From Sporosarcina jeotgali (GTDB taxonomy: Bacteria > Bacillota > Bacilli > Bacillales_A > Planococcaceae): a stretch of 64,000 nt of DNA. The position numbers and the translations under genes are program-made. The DNA is taken from NCBI RefSeq assembly GCF_033304595.1, contig NZ_CP116341.1:725001-789000 (forward strand). The letters are read 5' to 3'. Positions 9,002 through 18,262 of the stretch are shown piece by piece (the stretch's first letter is position 1; each line of letters starts with the position of its first letter). The notes under the pieces are model-generated. The model saw nothing but the letters and a program-made list of their open reading frames with translations, made no database searches and had not been told where the DNA came from.

Positions 9002-9676
9002 ATGACAACAATCATGATAGTAGATGATCATCAATTATTCCGCGAAGGAGTCAAGCGTATTCTTGCGTTTGAAGATACGTTTGAAATTGTAGCAGAAGGC
9101 GATGACGGCAGCGAAGTATTTACTTTATATGAAGAGAATAATCCTGACGTAGTTCTCATGGATATCAATATGCCCCGCATGAATGGGATTGAAGCGACTG
9201 AGCAGCTGATGACCAAATATCCAGATGCGAAAGTCATTGTATTGTCCATTCATGACGATGAGTCATACGTTTCCCAGGCACTGAAAACAGGTGCACTTGG
9301 ATACATGCTGAAAGAAATGGATGCGGATGCGATTGTCCAGGCAATTAAAGTCGTAGCTGCTGGCGGATCTTACTTACATCCTAAAGTTACTCATAATCTG
9401 GTGACAGAATATCGCCGATTAAGCGAACGGGAATATAAAGGATCATTCCATCAGCACGAAATTCGCCGTCCGCTGCATTTGTTGACGAAGCGCGAGTGTG
9501 AAGTATTGCAATTGCTGACGGATGGCCAAAGTAACCGGGCAATTGGAGAAACATTATTCATCTCAGAAAAGACTGTAAAGAATCACGTTTCAAGCATCCT
9601 TCAAAAGATGAGCGTGAACGACCGGACACAAGCGGTTGTGACAGCGATTAAAAATGGCTGGGTTGAAGTGAAGTAA
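9002..9676 (+). CDS. degU: Response regulator DegU
   Basis: DegU controls exoenzymes, motility and, in its unphosphorylated form, helps ComK bind its own promoter in B. subtilis. The 224-residue NarL-type regulator has a receiver domain with DDH at residues 8-10, phosphoacceptor Asp in [13 protein letters not shown] (about 56) and Lys in LKEMDADA. Its C-terminal LuxR-type helix-turn-helix runs through [15 protein letters not shown] and [14 protein letters not shown]. The start is the ATG at 9002 behind GGAGGG. Both comK and the late competence genes lie in this window, so the regulator sits close to several expected targets. Confidence 0.94.
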   Translation: MTTIMIVDDHQLFREGVKRILAFEDTFEIVAEGDDGSEVFTLYEENNPDVVLMDINMPRMNGIEATEQLMTKYPDAKVIVLSIHDDESYVSQALKTGALGYMLKEMDADAIVQAIKVVAAGGSYLHPKVTHNLVTEYRRLSEREYKGSFHQHEIRRPLHLLTKRECEVLQLLTDGQSNRAIGETLFISEKTVKNHVSSILQKMSVNDRTQAVVTAIKNGWVEVK

Positions 9677-9689
9677 TGCAGCATTTATA

Positions 9690-9719
9690 AAAGGGCCTCC
9701 AATTGGATGGTCCTTTTGC
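9690..9719 (+). terminator. Terminator after degSU
   Basis: AAAGGGCCTCC and GGATGGTCCTTTT form an imperfect stem around AATT. The T run is short. Confidence 0.65.
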
Positions 9720-9737
9720 TATGAAAGGAGAACAATT

Positions 9738-10358
9738 ATGAAAAAAGTAACAGGATTTGCAGGAGCAGTTACTCTTGCCCTTATGCTAAGTGCCTGCAGC
9801 AGTGAGGATGATGCTGCTCAAGGCAATCCAGGGTCGATTGACGATGGTGAACAGACGAATGAATATGGTTCGATTGATCATGGAGTGACAGATAAAGGTG
9901 AAACTAAAGGGAAGGAAGACAAAGCAGACGACGCTAGTGACGACATCGGCTTCAGCTTAGATGGCGGAAGTATCGAAGAAGCAGCAAATGTACCTGCTGA
10001 GCAGAAGAAAGCTATTACAGAAGCCTTCAATCGTTATATTGATACGCTAAATGCAGGACAAGTAGATGCGTATCTAGAAACGCTTTCTACTGACAGTTAT
10101 GATCTGGATGAAGAACGTGCAGCGACTGAAGAATTACTCGCAACCCGCGAACTGACCCGCACCCCTGAAAAACTTACAATCGTTAAGTATTCAGATGAAG
10201 AGGTGCAAGTATTTACTACTATGGAAACTGCAGTGAAAGATAAAGAAAGCGGCGAACAAAGTGTCAGTGAAGGCCGCCAAGTGACCGTTATGGTAAACGA
10301 TAAGGACACTTGGAAAGTGAAAGCAGTCCACTACATTGGCGATCCCGAAACAAAATAA
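9738..10358 (+). CDS. Putative lipoprotein with NTF2-like C-terminal domain
   Basis: The 206-residue protein starts with a lipoprotein signal peptide ending in the lipobox LSAC (Cys about residue 20), so it should be anchored to the outer face of the membrane. An acidic low-complexity linker of about 60 residues follows. The C-terminal 130 residues (AFNRYIDTLNAGQVDAY and later DTWKVKAVHYIGDP) have the pattern of NTF2/SnoaL-like domains. The function is unknown. AAAGGAG precedes the ATG, and terminators flank the gene, so it is probably monocistronic. Confidence 0.8.
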   Translation: MKKVTGFAGAVTLALMLSACSSEDDAAQGNPGSIDDGEQTNEYGSIDHGVTDKGETKGKEDKADDASDDIGFSLDGGSIEEAANVPAEQKKAITEAFNRYIDTLNAGQVDAYLETLSTDSYDLDEERAATEELLATRELTRTPEKLTIVKYSDEEVQVFTTMETAVKDKESGEQSVSEGRQVTVMVNDKDTWKVKAVHYIGDPETK

Positions 10359-10371
10359 GTCAATCAATTGC

Positions 10372-10421
10372 AAACAGTGGATTCGAACGCGGACAGCCGC
10401 CTTCGAATCCACTGTTTTTTG
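10372..10421 (+). terminator. Terminator after the lipoprotein gene
   Basis: ACAGTGGATTCGAA and TTCGAATCCACTGT form a 14-base-pair perfect stem, followed by TTTTTT. Confidence 0.92.
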
Positions 10422-10488
10422 TTGCATTTTTTCTTGAAGTGGCATAGAATACGAATAAGAACAGATGTTCGTTTTGGAGGCGAAGGAA

Positions 10489-10848
10489 ATGTCAGTCTTG
10501 AAAAAGGAAGTGATTCCTTATTTAGAAAATATGATTTACCTGCCGATGGTTTTGACGATTTTAGAGCGGGATCGTTTACTCATTCAGCATGGGGATTTTA
10601 AATTAAAAAAGCCGTATTTGGGACTCGTGGATGAGGTCGCTAAATGTGTACACAAAGAGCTGGGAAATACGGCCGCATATTTGCGAATGAATCAATTATC
10701 GGTTATAAGAGGGAAGATGGACGATATTTTTACTGAGTACATTTTTGTCCATAATCATCAGGAGGACTGCAGAAGATACTTAAATGTGCGTTTACGTAAT
10801 CGAACAGAGGAATTACTCACTCAGTATCTTCGGCAACCGGGTATCTGA
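10489..10848 (+). CDS. Conserved small protein, possibly YhjD family
   Basis: The ATG at 10489 follows GGAGG at a good distance and gives a 119-residue helical, charged, soluble protein (LPMVLTILERDRLL, RRYLNVRLRNRTEELL). The layout recalls the B. subtilis YhjD family, but this is from memory of the pattern only. No function can be stated. Its 3' end overlaps the 3' end of comK by 32 bases tail to tail, so no terminator separates the two convergent genes. Confidence 0.75.
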   Translation: MSVLKKEVIPYLENMIYLPMVLTILERDRLLIQHGDFKLKKPYLGLVDEVAKCVHKELGNTAAYLRMNQLSVIRGKMDDIFTEYIFVHNHQEDCRRYLNVRLRNRTEELLTQYLRQPGI

Positions 10849-11365
10849 ATGAGCCTTCCTGTGCAAGGAATGTCCGTGGCCGCTGCAGTAAAAATTGTTT
10901 TTTTGCAAAATCCCGTTCCAATAATGCAGCAAAAGCGAATTGGCGCCACATAGTTGGTGTCGACACGTTGACTTTCATTTTATAGCCATTTTCCAGCATA
11001 ACCGTGCATCCGACATTCTCCTCTTGAAAATCCGCAATCGCATGATAAGAAATCCAAACATTCTCTTCGGAATTCGGAGACATCGTCGGTAAAAAGATAT
11101 AAGGTGTGTCGAATGCATGAGCGACAACGATTGGTGTCTTATGGCGGTTTCCGAGTGCATGACGCGCGGTCAACGTCCGTGTTTTTAAGGAAGCACCGTA
11201 AAGTTCGCATGTTTTTTTGACGATTTGAATCGGCTTTTTAGGAAGTTCGAATTCAGAATGACGTTCAATTACCCGAGTCGTCAGTTTATAGCCCTCCCGA
11301 ATCGGTTGTAAAACAAATGTATCGGAATTAATCAGGTAATTCTCGGTATTCTTTCGTGAATGCAT
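10817..11365 (-). CDS. comK: Competence transcription factor ComK
   Basis: ComK is the master activator of the late competence genes, binding AT-rich boxes. The 182-residue protein is close to the usual length of about 190. It shows NYLINSDTFVLQPI at the start, ARHALGNRHKTPIVV near residue 69, and the conserved middle WISYHAI. The ATG at 11365 is preceded by AGGAG at eight bases; an in-frame GTG nine bases upstream is less well placed. Promoter boxes lie in the A/T-rich upstream stretch. The late targets comFA, comFC and comFB are in the same window. Confidence 0.9.
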   Translation of the reverse strand: MHSRKNTENYLINSDTFVLQPIREGYKLTTRVIERHSEFELPKKPIQIVKKTCELYGASLKTRTLTARHALGNRHKTPIVVAHAFDTPYIFLPTMSPNSEENVWISYHAIADFQEENVGCTVMLENGYKMKVNVSTPTMWRQFAFAALLERDFAKKQFLLQRPRTFLAQEGSFRYPVAEDTE

Positions 11366-11399
11366 CCAAGTCACTCCTACTCACTAAGTAATAATTCCT

Positions 11400-11427
11400 A
11401 TTATATAGGATAAATATTGGAAAGCAA
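11400..11427 (-). promoter_or_regulatory. Probable comK promoter
   Basis: Read on the minus strand, TTGCTT (11427-11422) and TATAAT (11405-11400) are 16 bases apart, with a start predicted near 11393. The flanking 80 bases are A/T rich with A runs, as expected for ComK and DegU binding, but no exact paired AAAA-N5-TTTT box was established. Confidence 0.55.
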
Positions 11428-11543
11428 TCAGTAAAAACAAAATAATCAGAAATAAAACGCGAAAAAACTCTGCACTTGGCGTTTCTTAGCGTCCCTTGTT
11501 GAAAAGAGAGATAAGAAATGCACACAAGCAGCAGAGCAAATGG

Positions 11544-12710
11544 TTACTGGTTTTGATAGGCAAGGGCAGCTGCGCCTAAAGTTTTAGCAGCGGAACTCAT
11601 TGCGGATTCGTCAAAGTCGAATCGCGGGTGGTGATGAGGAAACGGATGTTCAGGCTGTGCACCAGTGAAGAAGAACGTGCCTGGGACGTGTTCCAAATAG
11701 TAAGCGAAATCTTCTCCGCCCATTTGAGGAATCGTTTCGATTACTTCTTTTACACCTGGAACATCTTGTGCAACGTCACGTAAAAATGCTGTCTCTTTTT
11801 CGTGATTTACGACAGCTGGATATCCCCGCGTGTAGGTTACGTCGATTTCACAGTTGTTCATCAGTGCTGTCCCTTCAGCAATTCGATGGATTTCAGATTC
11901 CATGAGATCACGGATTTCAGGAGAGAATGTGCGCACAGTTCCTTTGAGTTCGGCCTTATCCGCAATAATGTTGAATGCGTTGTCGGCCACAAATGAGCCG
12001 ATGGATAATACAGCAGATTCAATCGGGTCCACACGACGTGAGACGAGTTGCTGGAAATTGGTCACGAGTTGAGATGCAATTACAATAGCATCTTTTGTTT
12101 GGTGAGGAGAAGCACCGTGGCCCCCGGCACCTTGAACTGTAATTTCGATACGATCTGCAGCGGCCATAATCGGACCGCTCACGTATTGAATAGTGTTTGG
12201 TTCCATCATCGACCATAAATGAGTACCGAAAATAACATCCACACCGTCCAAGCAGCCATCTTCAATCATTGAAATAGCACCGCCTGGAGCGTATTCTTCA
12301 GCGTGCTGGTGAATGAATACGTACGTTCCAGAAAGTTCATCTTTCAGCTCATTCATTGCTTTAGCAAGGTGCAGCAGGGTGGACGTATGTCCGTCGTGAC
12401 CGCATGCGTGCATGACACCAGGAACGGTGGATTTATAAGGGACATCTTTTTGGTCTTGGATCGGCAATGCATCAAAGTCAGCGCGGAGCGCAACTGTTTT
12501 ACCAGGTTTTCCGCCTTCGATACGTGCGACAACTCCATTTCCGCCAACATTGCTTCGGAACTCTACCCCTAACTTCGTGTAGAAATCTTGGATATATTGT
12601 GCAGTATTCTTTTCGTGGAATGACACTTCTGGATGCTGGTGCAAATAGCGTCGAACGCTAACCATGTCATCAAAAGAGTTGTCGAGCAGCGCGTAAAGTT
12701 TTTCGTTCAT
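11544..12710 (-). CDS. M20 family metallopeptidase (amidohydrolase)
   Basis: A 388-residue cytoplasmic zinc-dependent amidohydrolase of the M20D subgroup (hippurate hydrolase / N-acyl amino acid deacylase type). Metal-site motifs are HACGHDGHTSTLL (about 101), QHAEEYAPGGA with the catalytic Glu pair (about 134), the dimerisation loop GAGGHGASPHQT, and MGGEDFAYYL with HPHHHPRFDFDE at the end. AAGGAG precedes the ATG at 12710. The substrate cannot be read from sequence; N-acetyl-diaminopimelate or an N-acylated amino acid are possibilities. Confidence 0.88.
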   Translation of the reverse strand: MNEKLYALLDNSFDDMVSVRRYLHQHPEVSFHEKNTAQYIQDFYTKLGVEFRSNVGGNGVVARIEGGKPGKTVALRADFDALPIQDQKDVPYKSTVPGVMHACGHDGHTSTLLHLAKAMNELKDELSGTYVFIHQHAEEYAPGGAISMIEDGCLDGVDVIFGTHLWSMMEPNTIQYVSGPIMAAADRIEITVQGAGGHGASPHQTKDAIVIASQLVTNFQQLVSRRVDPIESAVLSIGSFVADNAFNIIADKAELKGTVRTFSPEIRDLMESEIHRIAEGTALMNNCEIDVTYTRGYPAVVNHEKETAFLRDVAQDVPGVKEVIETIPQMGGEDFAYYLEHVPGTFFFTGAQPEHPFPHHHPRFDFDESAMSSAAKTLGAAALAYQNQ

Positions 12711-12782
12711 AAAGACAGCTCCTTTTTTGAATATGGTATCCAGTATATCAGTGTGTTTTTAAACTCGCAATTGTTTGATAAC

Positions 12783-12812
12783 AAAAAAAGAGGCGCATGG
12801 CCTCTTTTAAGG
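12783..12812 (-). terminator. Terminator after hmoB
   Basis: AAAGAGGC and GCCTCTTT pair around GCAT-type loop bases. On the minus strand the stem is followed by seven T. It lies just past the hmoB stop codon. Confidence 0.8.
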
Positions 12813-12820
12813 AATCGATT

Positions 12821-13348
12821 TTAATCTTGATCAGGATCAGGAGTATGAAGGGAACTGAATAATGTAAGATAAGGTGCACTTGCGAAAATATGAAATGCCG
12901 GTCCCTCAACGATATCATTCTGCGTAGAATCGTAAGCTGCTTTAAAGGCCGGATCATGCTTATACGTATCGAATGCTTTGCTGTCCTCCCACTCTGTCAA
13001 AAGGATATAGGTATCCGAACCGATAGGGCGCAGCAAGCGAAAAGCAATAAATCCTGGAGTGCTTTCCATCGCCGGATGCTCTCTTTTGAAACGTTCTTCA
13101 AAAATAGGCTTGCCTTCATCCGAAATGGCAATGTTGTTCAAAGCGAAATATCCATGTTCTTGAAGCTGCCCCACTTCTGAAACAACCTCGTATCGATGAG
13201 GGGTCTGAAAGACTGTTTTGCCTTCAGTTTCATGCAGCAATTGAGAGCCCCCGCTGCCGTGCATTAAAATCATCTTCTCGCTAGCATATTTCTCTTTAAT
13301 TTTCTCCATGAATTCTGGAGTCCCACGTGTAATGAATACATTTTTCAT
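12821..13348 (-). CDS. hmoB: Heme-degrading monooxygenase-like protein (HmoB/TRAP type)
   Basis: The 175-residue protein has a C-terminal antibiotic biosynthesis monooxygenase (ABM) ferredoxin-like domain, with the strand FIAFRLLRPIGSDTYILL and then TEWEDSKAFDTYKHDPAFKAAY, the pattern of HmoB and staphylococcal TRAP. HmoB binds and degrades heme with iron release. AAGGAGG lies at an ideal distance from the ATG. It is divergent from hemEHY, so a heme turnover role fits the context. Heme degradation itself is inferred from family membership. Confidence 0.8.
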   Translation of the reverse strand: MKNVFITRGTPEFMEKIKEKYASEKMILMHGSGGSQLLHETEGKTVFQTPHRYEVVSEVGQLQEHGYFALNNIAISDEGKPIFEERFKREHPAMESTPGFIAFRLLRPIGSDTYILLTEWEDSKAFDTYKHDPAFKAAYDSTQNDIVEGPAFHIFASAPYLTLFSSLHTPDPDQD

Positions 13349-13580
13349 AATTAGTATCCTCCTTGGCTGATCTATTCAATGTCATCTCTTACATAGTTAT
13401 TTCCCCCGAATCCACCTCCTAAAACAACCCGTGTCAAAACAATGACCAAATGTGGCACAAATTTATGACAATAGGTGTATATTGCTATACATCCCAACAG
13501 TTTACGTCTATATTGAAAACGATAAGCTACACGAAATATGTAGAATTAAGTTCGGTAAAAAAGAATGGGGGATTTTGTTC

Positions 13581-14630
13581 ATGGCTATAGTAAATGATAC
13601 ACTTCTTCGAGCGGCTCGTGGAGAACACATTGATCACACACCGGTTTGGTACATGCGTCAGGCAGGAAGGTCGCAGCCTGAGTACCGCAAAATTAAAGAA
13701 AAGTATTCACTTGAAGAAATTACACATCAGCCGGAATTGTGTGCCTATGTGACAAAGCTGCCTGTTGACCAATACGGAGTAGACGCTGCAATTTTATATA
13801 AGGACATTGTCACACCTCTTCCAGGAATGGGCGTAGACGTTCAAATCAAAGCTGGCATAGGTCCAGTCATTTCGAATCCAATCAAAACGGTTGCAGATAT
13901 CGAAAAATTGACAGCGATGCATCCGGAAGATGATATTCCATTCGTGCTTGAAACAATTCGAATTTTGACACAAGAACAGCTGGATGTACCTTTGATCGGT
14001 TTTGCAGGGGCACCATTCACACTTGCAAGCTATATGATCGAGGGCGGTCCTTCGAAAAACTATGCACGGACAAAAGCACTTATGGTTTCTGAACCGCAAG
14101 CTTGGTTTATGCTAATGGACAAACTTGCAGACACGATGATTGCTTATGTTACTGCACAAGTGAAAGCGGGCGCATCTGCGATTCAACTGTTCGACTCGTG
14201 GGTAGGTGCATTGAACGTATCGGATTACCGTATTTTCATCAAACCTGTCATGGAACGTATTTTCACAGAACTCCGCAAATTGAATGTGCCTTTGATTACG
14301 TTTGGGGTAGGTGCGAGTCACCTGGCAAACGAATGGCATGATCTTCCTGTAGATGTAGTCGGTCTGGATTGGAGACTTTCTATTGAAGAAGCAGGGCAGC
14401 GCGGATTAACAAAGCCGCTCCAAGGGAATCTTGATCCTACATTGCTGCTCGCGGATTGGTCCGTCATTGAAGAGCGTGCAAAAGTGATAATTGAACAAGG
14501 GGTTGCACACGGCAGCCACATCTTTAACTTAGGACATGGGGTATTCCCGGAAATCGAACCTGCCAAGCTGAAGAAACTGACAGAACTCATCCACACATAC
14601 AGCGCGGAACTCCGCGCAACTAAAAACTAA
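13581..14630 (+). CDS. hemE: Uroporphyrinogen decarboxylase HemE
   Basis: HemE decarboxylates the four acetate side chains of uroporphyrinogen III to coproporphyrinogen III. The 349-residue cytoplasmic protein opens with the family hallmark [16 protein letters not shown] (about residues 20-36) and has [17 protein letters not shown] and LFDSWVGAL later. The start is the ATG at 13581 behind GGGGGAT; the frame is open further upstream but without a ribosome binding site. First gene of hemE-hemH-hemY; hemH starts 16 bases after its stop codon. The upstream stretch near 13465-13491 has promoter-like boxes of modest quality. Confidence 0.95.
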   Translation: MAIVNDTLLRAARGEHIDHTPVWYMRQAGRSQPEYRKIKEKYSLEEITHQPELCAYVTKLPVDQYGVDAAILYKDIVTPLPGMGVDVQIKAGIGPVISNPIKTVADIEKLTAMHPEDDIPFVLETIRILTQEQLDVPLIGFAGAPFTLASYMIEGGPSKNYARTKALMVSEPQAWFMLMDKLADTMIAYVTAQVKAGASAIQLFDSWVGALNVSDYRIFIKPVMERIFTELRKLNVPLITFGVGASHLANEWHDLPVDVVGLDWRLSIEEAGQRGLTKPLQGNLDPTLLLADWSVIEERAKVIIEQGVAHGSHIFNLGHGVFPEIEPAKLKKLTELIHTYSAELRATKN

Positions 14631-14646
14631 TCTTGAGGTGAACAAT

Positions 14647-15576
14647 ATGGGAAAACGCACAATGGGACTTTTAGTAATGGCTTACGGAACACCTTACAAA
14701 GAAGAGGATATCGAGCCGTATTACACACATATCCGCCGCGGACGTAAACCTGCACCGGAACAACTAGAAGATTTGAAAAACCGTTATGAAGCAATTGGCG
14801 GTATATCACCGCTTGCACATATTACAGATGGTCAGGCACAAGCACTTTGTGATGCATTGAACCAATCACAAGATGAGATTGAGTTCAAGCTCTACATTGG
14901 TTTAAAGCACATTACACCATTCATCGAAGATGCAGTAGAACAGATGGATAAGGACGGAATCAAAGAAGCAGTGACTGTTGTGCTTGCTCCTCACTATTCA
15001 ACGTTCTCAGTGAAATCATACAATACACGTGCGAAAGAAGAAGCGGACAAATACGGAATTTCCATCACTTCTGTTGAAAGCTGGTACAAGCAGCCGAAAT
15101 TCTTGAAGTATTGGGAAGAAAAGATTCGTGAAACCTTCGACGGTATGAGCGATGCAGAACGCGAGAAGTCAGTTCTGGTAGTATCCGCTCACTCCCTTCC
15201 GCAAAAAATCCGTGAAGCAGGCGATCCATATCCGGATCAGCTTGAAGAAACGGCTAAACTTCTTGCAGAAGCAGCTGACGTGAAGGAATACGCGGTTGGC
15301 TGGCAAAGTGAAGGACAGACTGGCGAGCCTTGGCTTGGACCTGATGTACAAGATTTAACACGCGAACTCAACGAGAAAAAAGGGTATACATCATTTGTCT
15401 ATACGCCGGTAGGATTCGTTTCGGATCACCTTGAAGTACTTTTTGACAATGACTACGAATGTAAAGTGGTTTGCGACGAGATCGGCGCTGCCTATCACCG
15501 TCCTGCAATGCCGAATACAGATCCGCTCTTTATCGGCGCAGTTGCGGACGCAGTAATGGAGAAAGTAAACAAGTAA
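14647..15576 (+). CDS. hemH: Ferrochelatase / coproporphyrin ferrochelatase HemH
   Basis: HemH inserts ferrous iron into the porphyrin; in Firmicutes that use the coproporphyrin-dependent route the substrate is coproporphyrin III (CpfC). The 309-residue protein shows [11 protein letters not shown] at the start, [16 protein letters not shown], the metal-site His in [27 protein letters not shown] and the C-terminal [22 protein letters not shown] precedes the ATG at 14647. It is the middle gene of the heme operon. Confidence 0.95.
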   Translation: MGKRTMGLLVMAYGTPYKEEDIEPYYTHIRRGRKPAPEQLEDLKNRYEAIGGISPLAHITDGQAQALCDALNQSQDEIEFKLYIGLKHITPFIEDAVEQMDKDGIKEAVTVVLAPHYSTFSVKSYNTRAKEEADKYGISITSVESWYKQPKFLKYWEEKIRETFDGMSDAEREKSVLVVSAHSLPQKIREAGDPYPDQLEETAKLLAEAADVKEYAVGWQSEGQTGEPWLGPDVQDLTRELNEKKGYTSFVYTPVGFVSDHLEVLFDNDYECKVVCDEIGAAYHRPAMPNTDPLFIGAVADAVMEKVNK

Positions 15577-15592
15577 GCAGTGAAAAGGACGT

Positions 15593-17023
15593 GTGAAGGA
15601 AATGGACGAACAGCGTAAAAAGATTGTCATTGCGGGGGGCGGCATCACGGGTCTTTCTGCTGCATTTTACATGCAGAAACAAATCCGTGAGCAGAATCTT
15701 CCCATCGATGTTATTCTCGTGGAAGCAACCAACCGGCTGGGTGGTAAGATCCAGACTGTCCGACGCAACGGCTATATTATAGAACGCGGTCCAGATTCCT
15801 TTTTGATAAGAAAGAAAAGTATGGACCGTCTTGCACAAGAGCTCGGCCTCGCTGATCAGCTCGTGAAAAATGCAACGGGACAGTCATATGTACTGCTGAA
15901 TGATGAATTACATCCGATTCCGGGCGGATCGATTATGGGCGTTCCGACAGAAATCGGACCTTTCCTGAAAAGTAATTTGTTTTCGCTAACGGGTAAACTT
16001 CGTGCGGCAGGAGACTTTTTCTTACCGCGCTCCGATATTAAAGGCGATCAGTCACTAGGAGCCTTTTTCCGCCGCCGTTTCGGAAATGAAGTCGTAAATA
16101 ACTTAATCGAACCATTGCTCTCAGGAGTCTATGCAGGTGATATTGACCACATGAGCATGGAATCCACATTCCCGCAATTTGTAAGCGTTGAAGAGAAGCA
16201 CAGAAGTCTCATCTTAGGCATGAAGAAAACGCAGCCGAAGCCTGAACAGCTGCCGAACAAAGGGCATGCTGCGAAGAAAGAGGGCGCGTTCCACACATTC
16301 CGCAATGGACTTGAAACAATTGTGGAAGCTCTCGAAGACCAGTTGCCGGAAGTGAATTTCATCAAAGGCGTCCGAATCGAAAAAATCGAAAAAGACAACA
16401 GCCGCACATTCATTACGCTCAATGAAGGTTCGGTTATTGAAGCGGATGCAATTATCCTGGCAACGGGCCATGCGGTCGCGCGTCAACTCTTCGAACCGCA
16501 CGGCATTTTGCAGCAGCTGGGAGAAGTTAAAACGTCATCCGTTGCGACGATTTCACTTGCATTCCCAGCGAGTGCTGTTGTTCAAGATAAGGAAGGCACC
16601 GGGTTCTTGGTCTCCCGCAGCGGCGACTATTCGATTACAGCGTGCACGTGGCTGAATCGTAAATGGCCGACAACGACACCAGACGGGAAAGTATTGCTGC
16701 GTGCATTTGTCGGACGGATCGGGGAAGAAGCCATCGTCGATTTACCGGACGATGAAATCGAACAAATTGTACTGGGAGATTTGCGGAAAATCTTCGAAAT
16801 CAATGAAGACCCTGAGTTTTCCATCGTCACACGCTGGAAGGACGACCGTCCGCAATACCGGGTCGGCCACAAAAAACTTATCGCAGATGCCAAAGAACAA
16901 TTAAGCATCGCATTTCCAAACGTAGAGCTTGCAGGCGCATCGTACGAAGGCGTCGGCCTGCCAGACTGCATCGACCAGGGAAAAGCAGCAGCTGACCGTG
17001 TCATGCAGCGACTGACTCGCTGA
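15593..17023 (+). CDS. hemY: Coproporphyrinogen/protoporphyrinogen oxidase HemY
   Basis: HemY is an FAD-dependent, oxygen-using oxidase of the coproporphyrin-dependent heme pathway. The 476-residue protein has the dinucleotide-binding motif VIAGGGITGLSAAFYM near residue 12, EATNRLGGKIQT with the FAD ribose site near residue 42, GPDSFLIRKKSM, and the C-terminal FAD motif ASYEGVGLPDCIDQG near residue 447. Either GTG at 15593 or ATG at 15602 may be the start; AAAAGGA upstream is close to the first and far from the second. Last gene of the operon, followed by a strong terminator. Confidence 0.93.
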   Translation: MKEMDEQRKKIVIAGGGITGLSAAFYMQKQIREQNLPIDVILVEATNRLGGKIQTVRRNGYIIERGPDSFLIRKKSMDRLAQELGLADQLVKNATGQSYVLLNDELHPIPGGSIMGVPTEIGPFLKSNLFSLTGKLRAAGDFFLPRSDIKGDQSLGAFFRRRFGNEVVNNLIEPLLSGVYAGDIDHMSMESTFPQFVSVEEKHRSLILGMKKTQPKPEQLPNKGHAAKKEGAFHTFRNGLETIVEALEDQLPEVNFIKGVRIEKIEKDNSRTFITLNEGSVIEADAIILATGHAVARQLFEPHGILQQLGEVKTSSVATISLAFPASAVVQDKEGTGFLVSRSGDYSITACTWLNRKWPTTTPDGKVLLRAFVGRIGEEAIVDLPDDEIEQIVLGDLRKIFEINEDPEFSIVTRWKDDRPQYRVGHKKLIADAKEQLSIAFPNVELAGASYEGVGLPDCIDQGKAAADRVMQRLTR

Positions 17024-17037
17024 ATTGATCTATTTGA

Positions 17038-17080
17038 AAGACCTCACACAGCCGATTTCGGCATGTGTGAGGTCTTTTTG
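17038..17080 (+). terminator. Terminator of hemEHY
   Basis: AAGACCTCACACA and TGTGTGAGGTCTT form a long stem around a GCCGATTTCGGC-containing loop, followed by TTTT. Confidence 0.92.
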
Positions 17081-17100
17081 TTTAGTGGGCAGGTGGAAAG

Positions 17101-17490
17101 GGGTGAGGGAGAATGTTGTCGGACACTTAGCGGCGGTTGTCGATCACTTATGGTGATTTCTCGATCAACTTTGTGAGTTTCTCCAACACTTTTTGTGGTT
17201 TCTCCATCACTTAGCGGAATTTCTCGATAACGGGACACAATTCAAGTGCGTTAAAGGATTAATTGGCAGCGCTTCGCTTGTTTGGGGAAGGGCTATCTCC
17301 CGAGGCGCGACCCCTTTTGTGTTGTCCGACAGTTCGTGGTCATTCCCCGACACTTTGAGAGACTTCTCCGACACAGAAGCAAGTTTTTCCGTCACTCCAG
17401 GGTGTTTCTCCATCACATAGCGGAATTTCTCGATAACGGGACACAATTCAAGTGCATTGAGGGATTAATTGGCAGCGCTTCGCTTGTTTA
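17101..17490. repeat. Two composite 21-bp tandem arrays (family B)
   Basis: Two arrays of about six 21-base units (typical unit GTTTCTCCATCACTTAGCGG) lie one after the other, at about 17110-17250 and 17320-17455. Each ends in the same sequence: CGATAACGGGACACAATTCA, a short AGTGC segment, then GATTAATTGGCAGCGCTTCG. This shows the whole module, array plus tail, was duplicated. Short reading frames run through both strands but have no ribosome binding sites and none is credible. Confidence 0.75.
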
Positions 17491-17565
17491 TTATACAAAG
17501 TGTTCTAAAAGCAGTATCCCTCATGTACTAATTATCAAGAGGGCAGCAAACTACCGTATACAATA

Positions 17566-17755
17566 GTCCGTTGATTTTAGCGCAGGATGGCGACTCCGGA
17601 GGGATCAGCGAAGCGTCAGGAGCATAGGTCGGCTGCCTTAATTTATGCAAAGAACGCAAAAATACGGCAAATCGAACTCTACGTTGTTCGATTGGCTGAA
17701 ATCAAGCCCCTCGGAAAGCGTCCATCCGGAGCGGAAATCAACACCGTCTCCAACA
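17566..17755 (+). repeat. Dispersed MITE-like repeat (family C), copy 1
   Basis: This copy runs from CCGTTGATTT to AAATCAACACCG, so the ends are inverted repeats of each other. Internal blocks GGCGACTCCGGAGGGATCAG and AAGCCCCTCGGAAAGCGTCC match the copies near 27.7 and 38.9 kb. An additional internal segment makes this copy about 50 bases longer. It has no coding capacity. Confidence 0.7.
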
Positions 17756-17763
17756 CAAAAAAC

Positions 17764-17803
17764 TGCTGCAGAAGTCAGTATGTACTGACGTTCTGCAGCA
17801 GCC
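17764..17803. terminator. Long hairpin, possibly terminator for yhfH
   Basis: CTGCTGCAGAAGTCAGTA pairs with TACTGACGTTCTGCAGCAG, 18 pairs with one bulged G. It lies 30 bases past the minus-strand yhfH stop codon. Read on the minus strand it is followed by TTTTTTGTG, which supports a terminator role. Confidence 0.7.
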
Positions 17804-17831
17804 GATCAATCTACCCTATAACAGCAGCTCG

Positions 17832-17954
17832 TTATTCTGAGCACGTTGGACATTTTGTTTGATAGCACTCATGTTGCTCTTCGATCGTTTCACCGCAAGT
17901 AACACATTGTTTCGGAGGCAAATTCTTAAAAAATTCTACAACGTTTTCAATCAT
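17832..17954 (-). CDS. yhfH: YhfH family zinc-ribbon-like small protein
   Basis: A 40-residue protein starting MIENVVEFFKNLPPKQ and carrying CVTCGETIEEQHECY and then KCPTC. The two Cys pairs spaced like a zinc ribbon are typical of the YhfH family. GGAG lies 11 bases before the ATG. In B. subtilis yhfH lies between the hem genes and lplJ (yhfJ), exactly as here, which supports the call. Function is unknown. Confidence 0.82.
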   Translation of the reverse strand: MIENVVEFFKNLPPKQCVTCGETIEEQHECYQTKCPTCSE

Positions 17955-18262
17955 TTCTCATCCGCTCCATTCAATTTGTAGTAGTACTGCGTTATCCCGT
18001 GACGGGTGTTATGCAACAGTGGCGACAAAAAAATTTGTGCTGTTCAGCACCTTTGTACTAGCACTTCGACTTGTTACTCATAGTGTATTATAACAGATGA
18101 ACTTTTGTCAATAGTTTTCTAACAATTTAGAAAAATGGTTCAATACTCATATTGTACCCTAAGTCAAATTATCCACGGGAAAACGCAGTGCACACGGGTC
18201 ACGAAACTCGGAAAGTTATGATAGAATGGCTGTATGAACGATTACATAAAGGAGAGAACCCA

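Noticed and set aside
13452..13580. Longer hemE start
   Set aside because: The N-terminal extension lacks a ribosome binding site and the conserved HemE start is at 13581.
17044..17446. Frames of 64-94 codons on both strands after hemY
   Set aside because: They run through the family B arrays and the hemY terminator and have no start signals.
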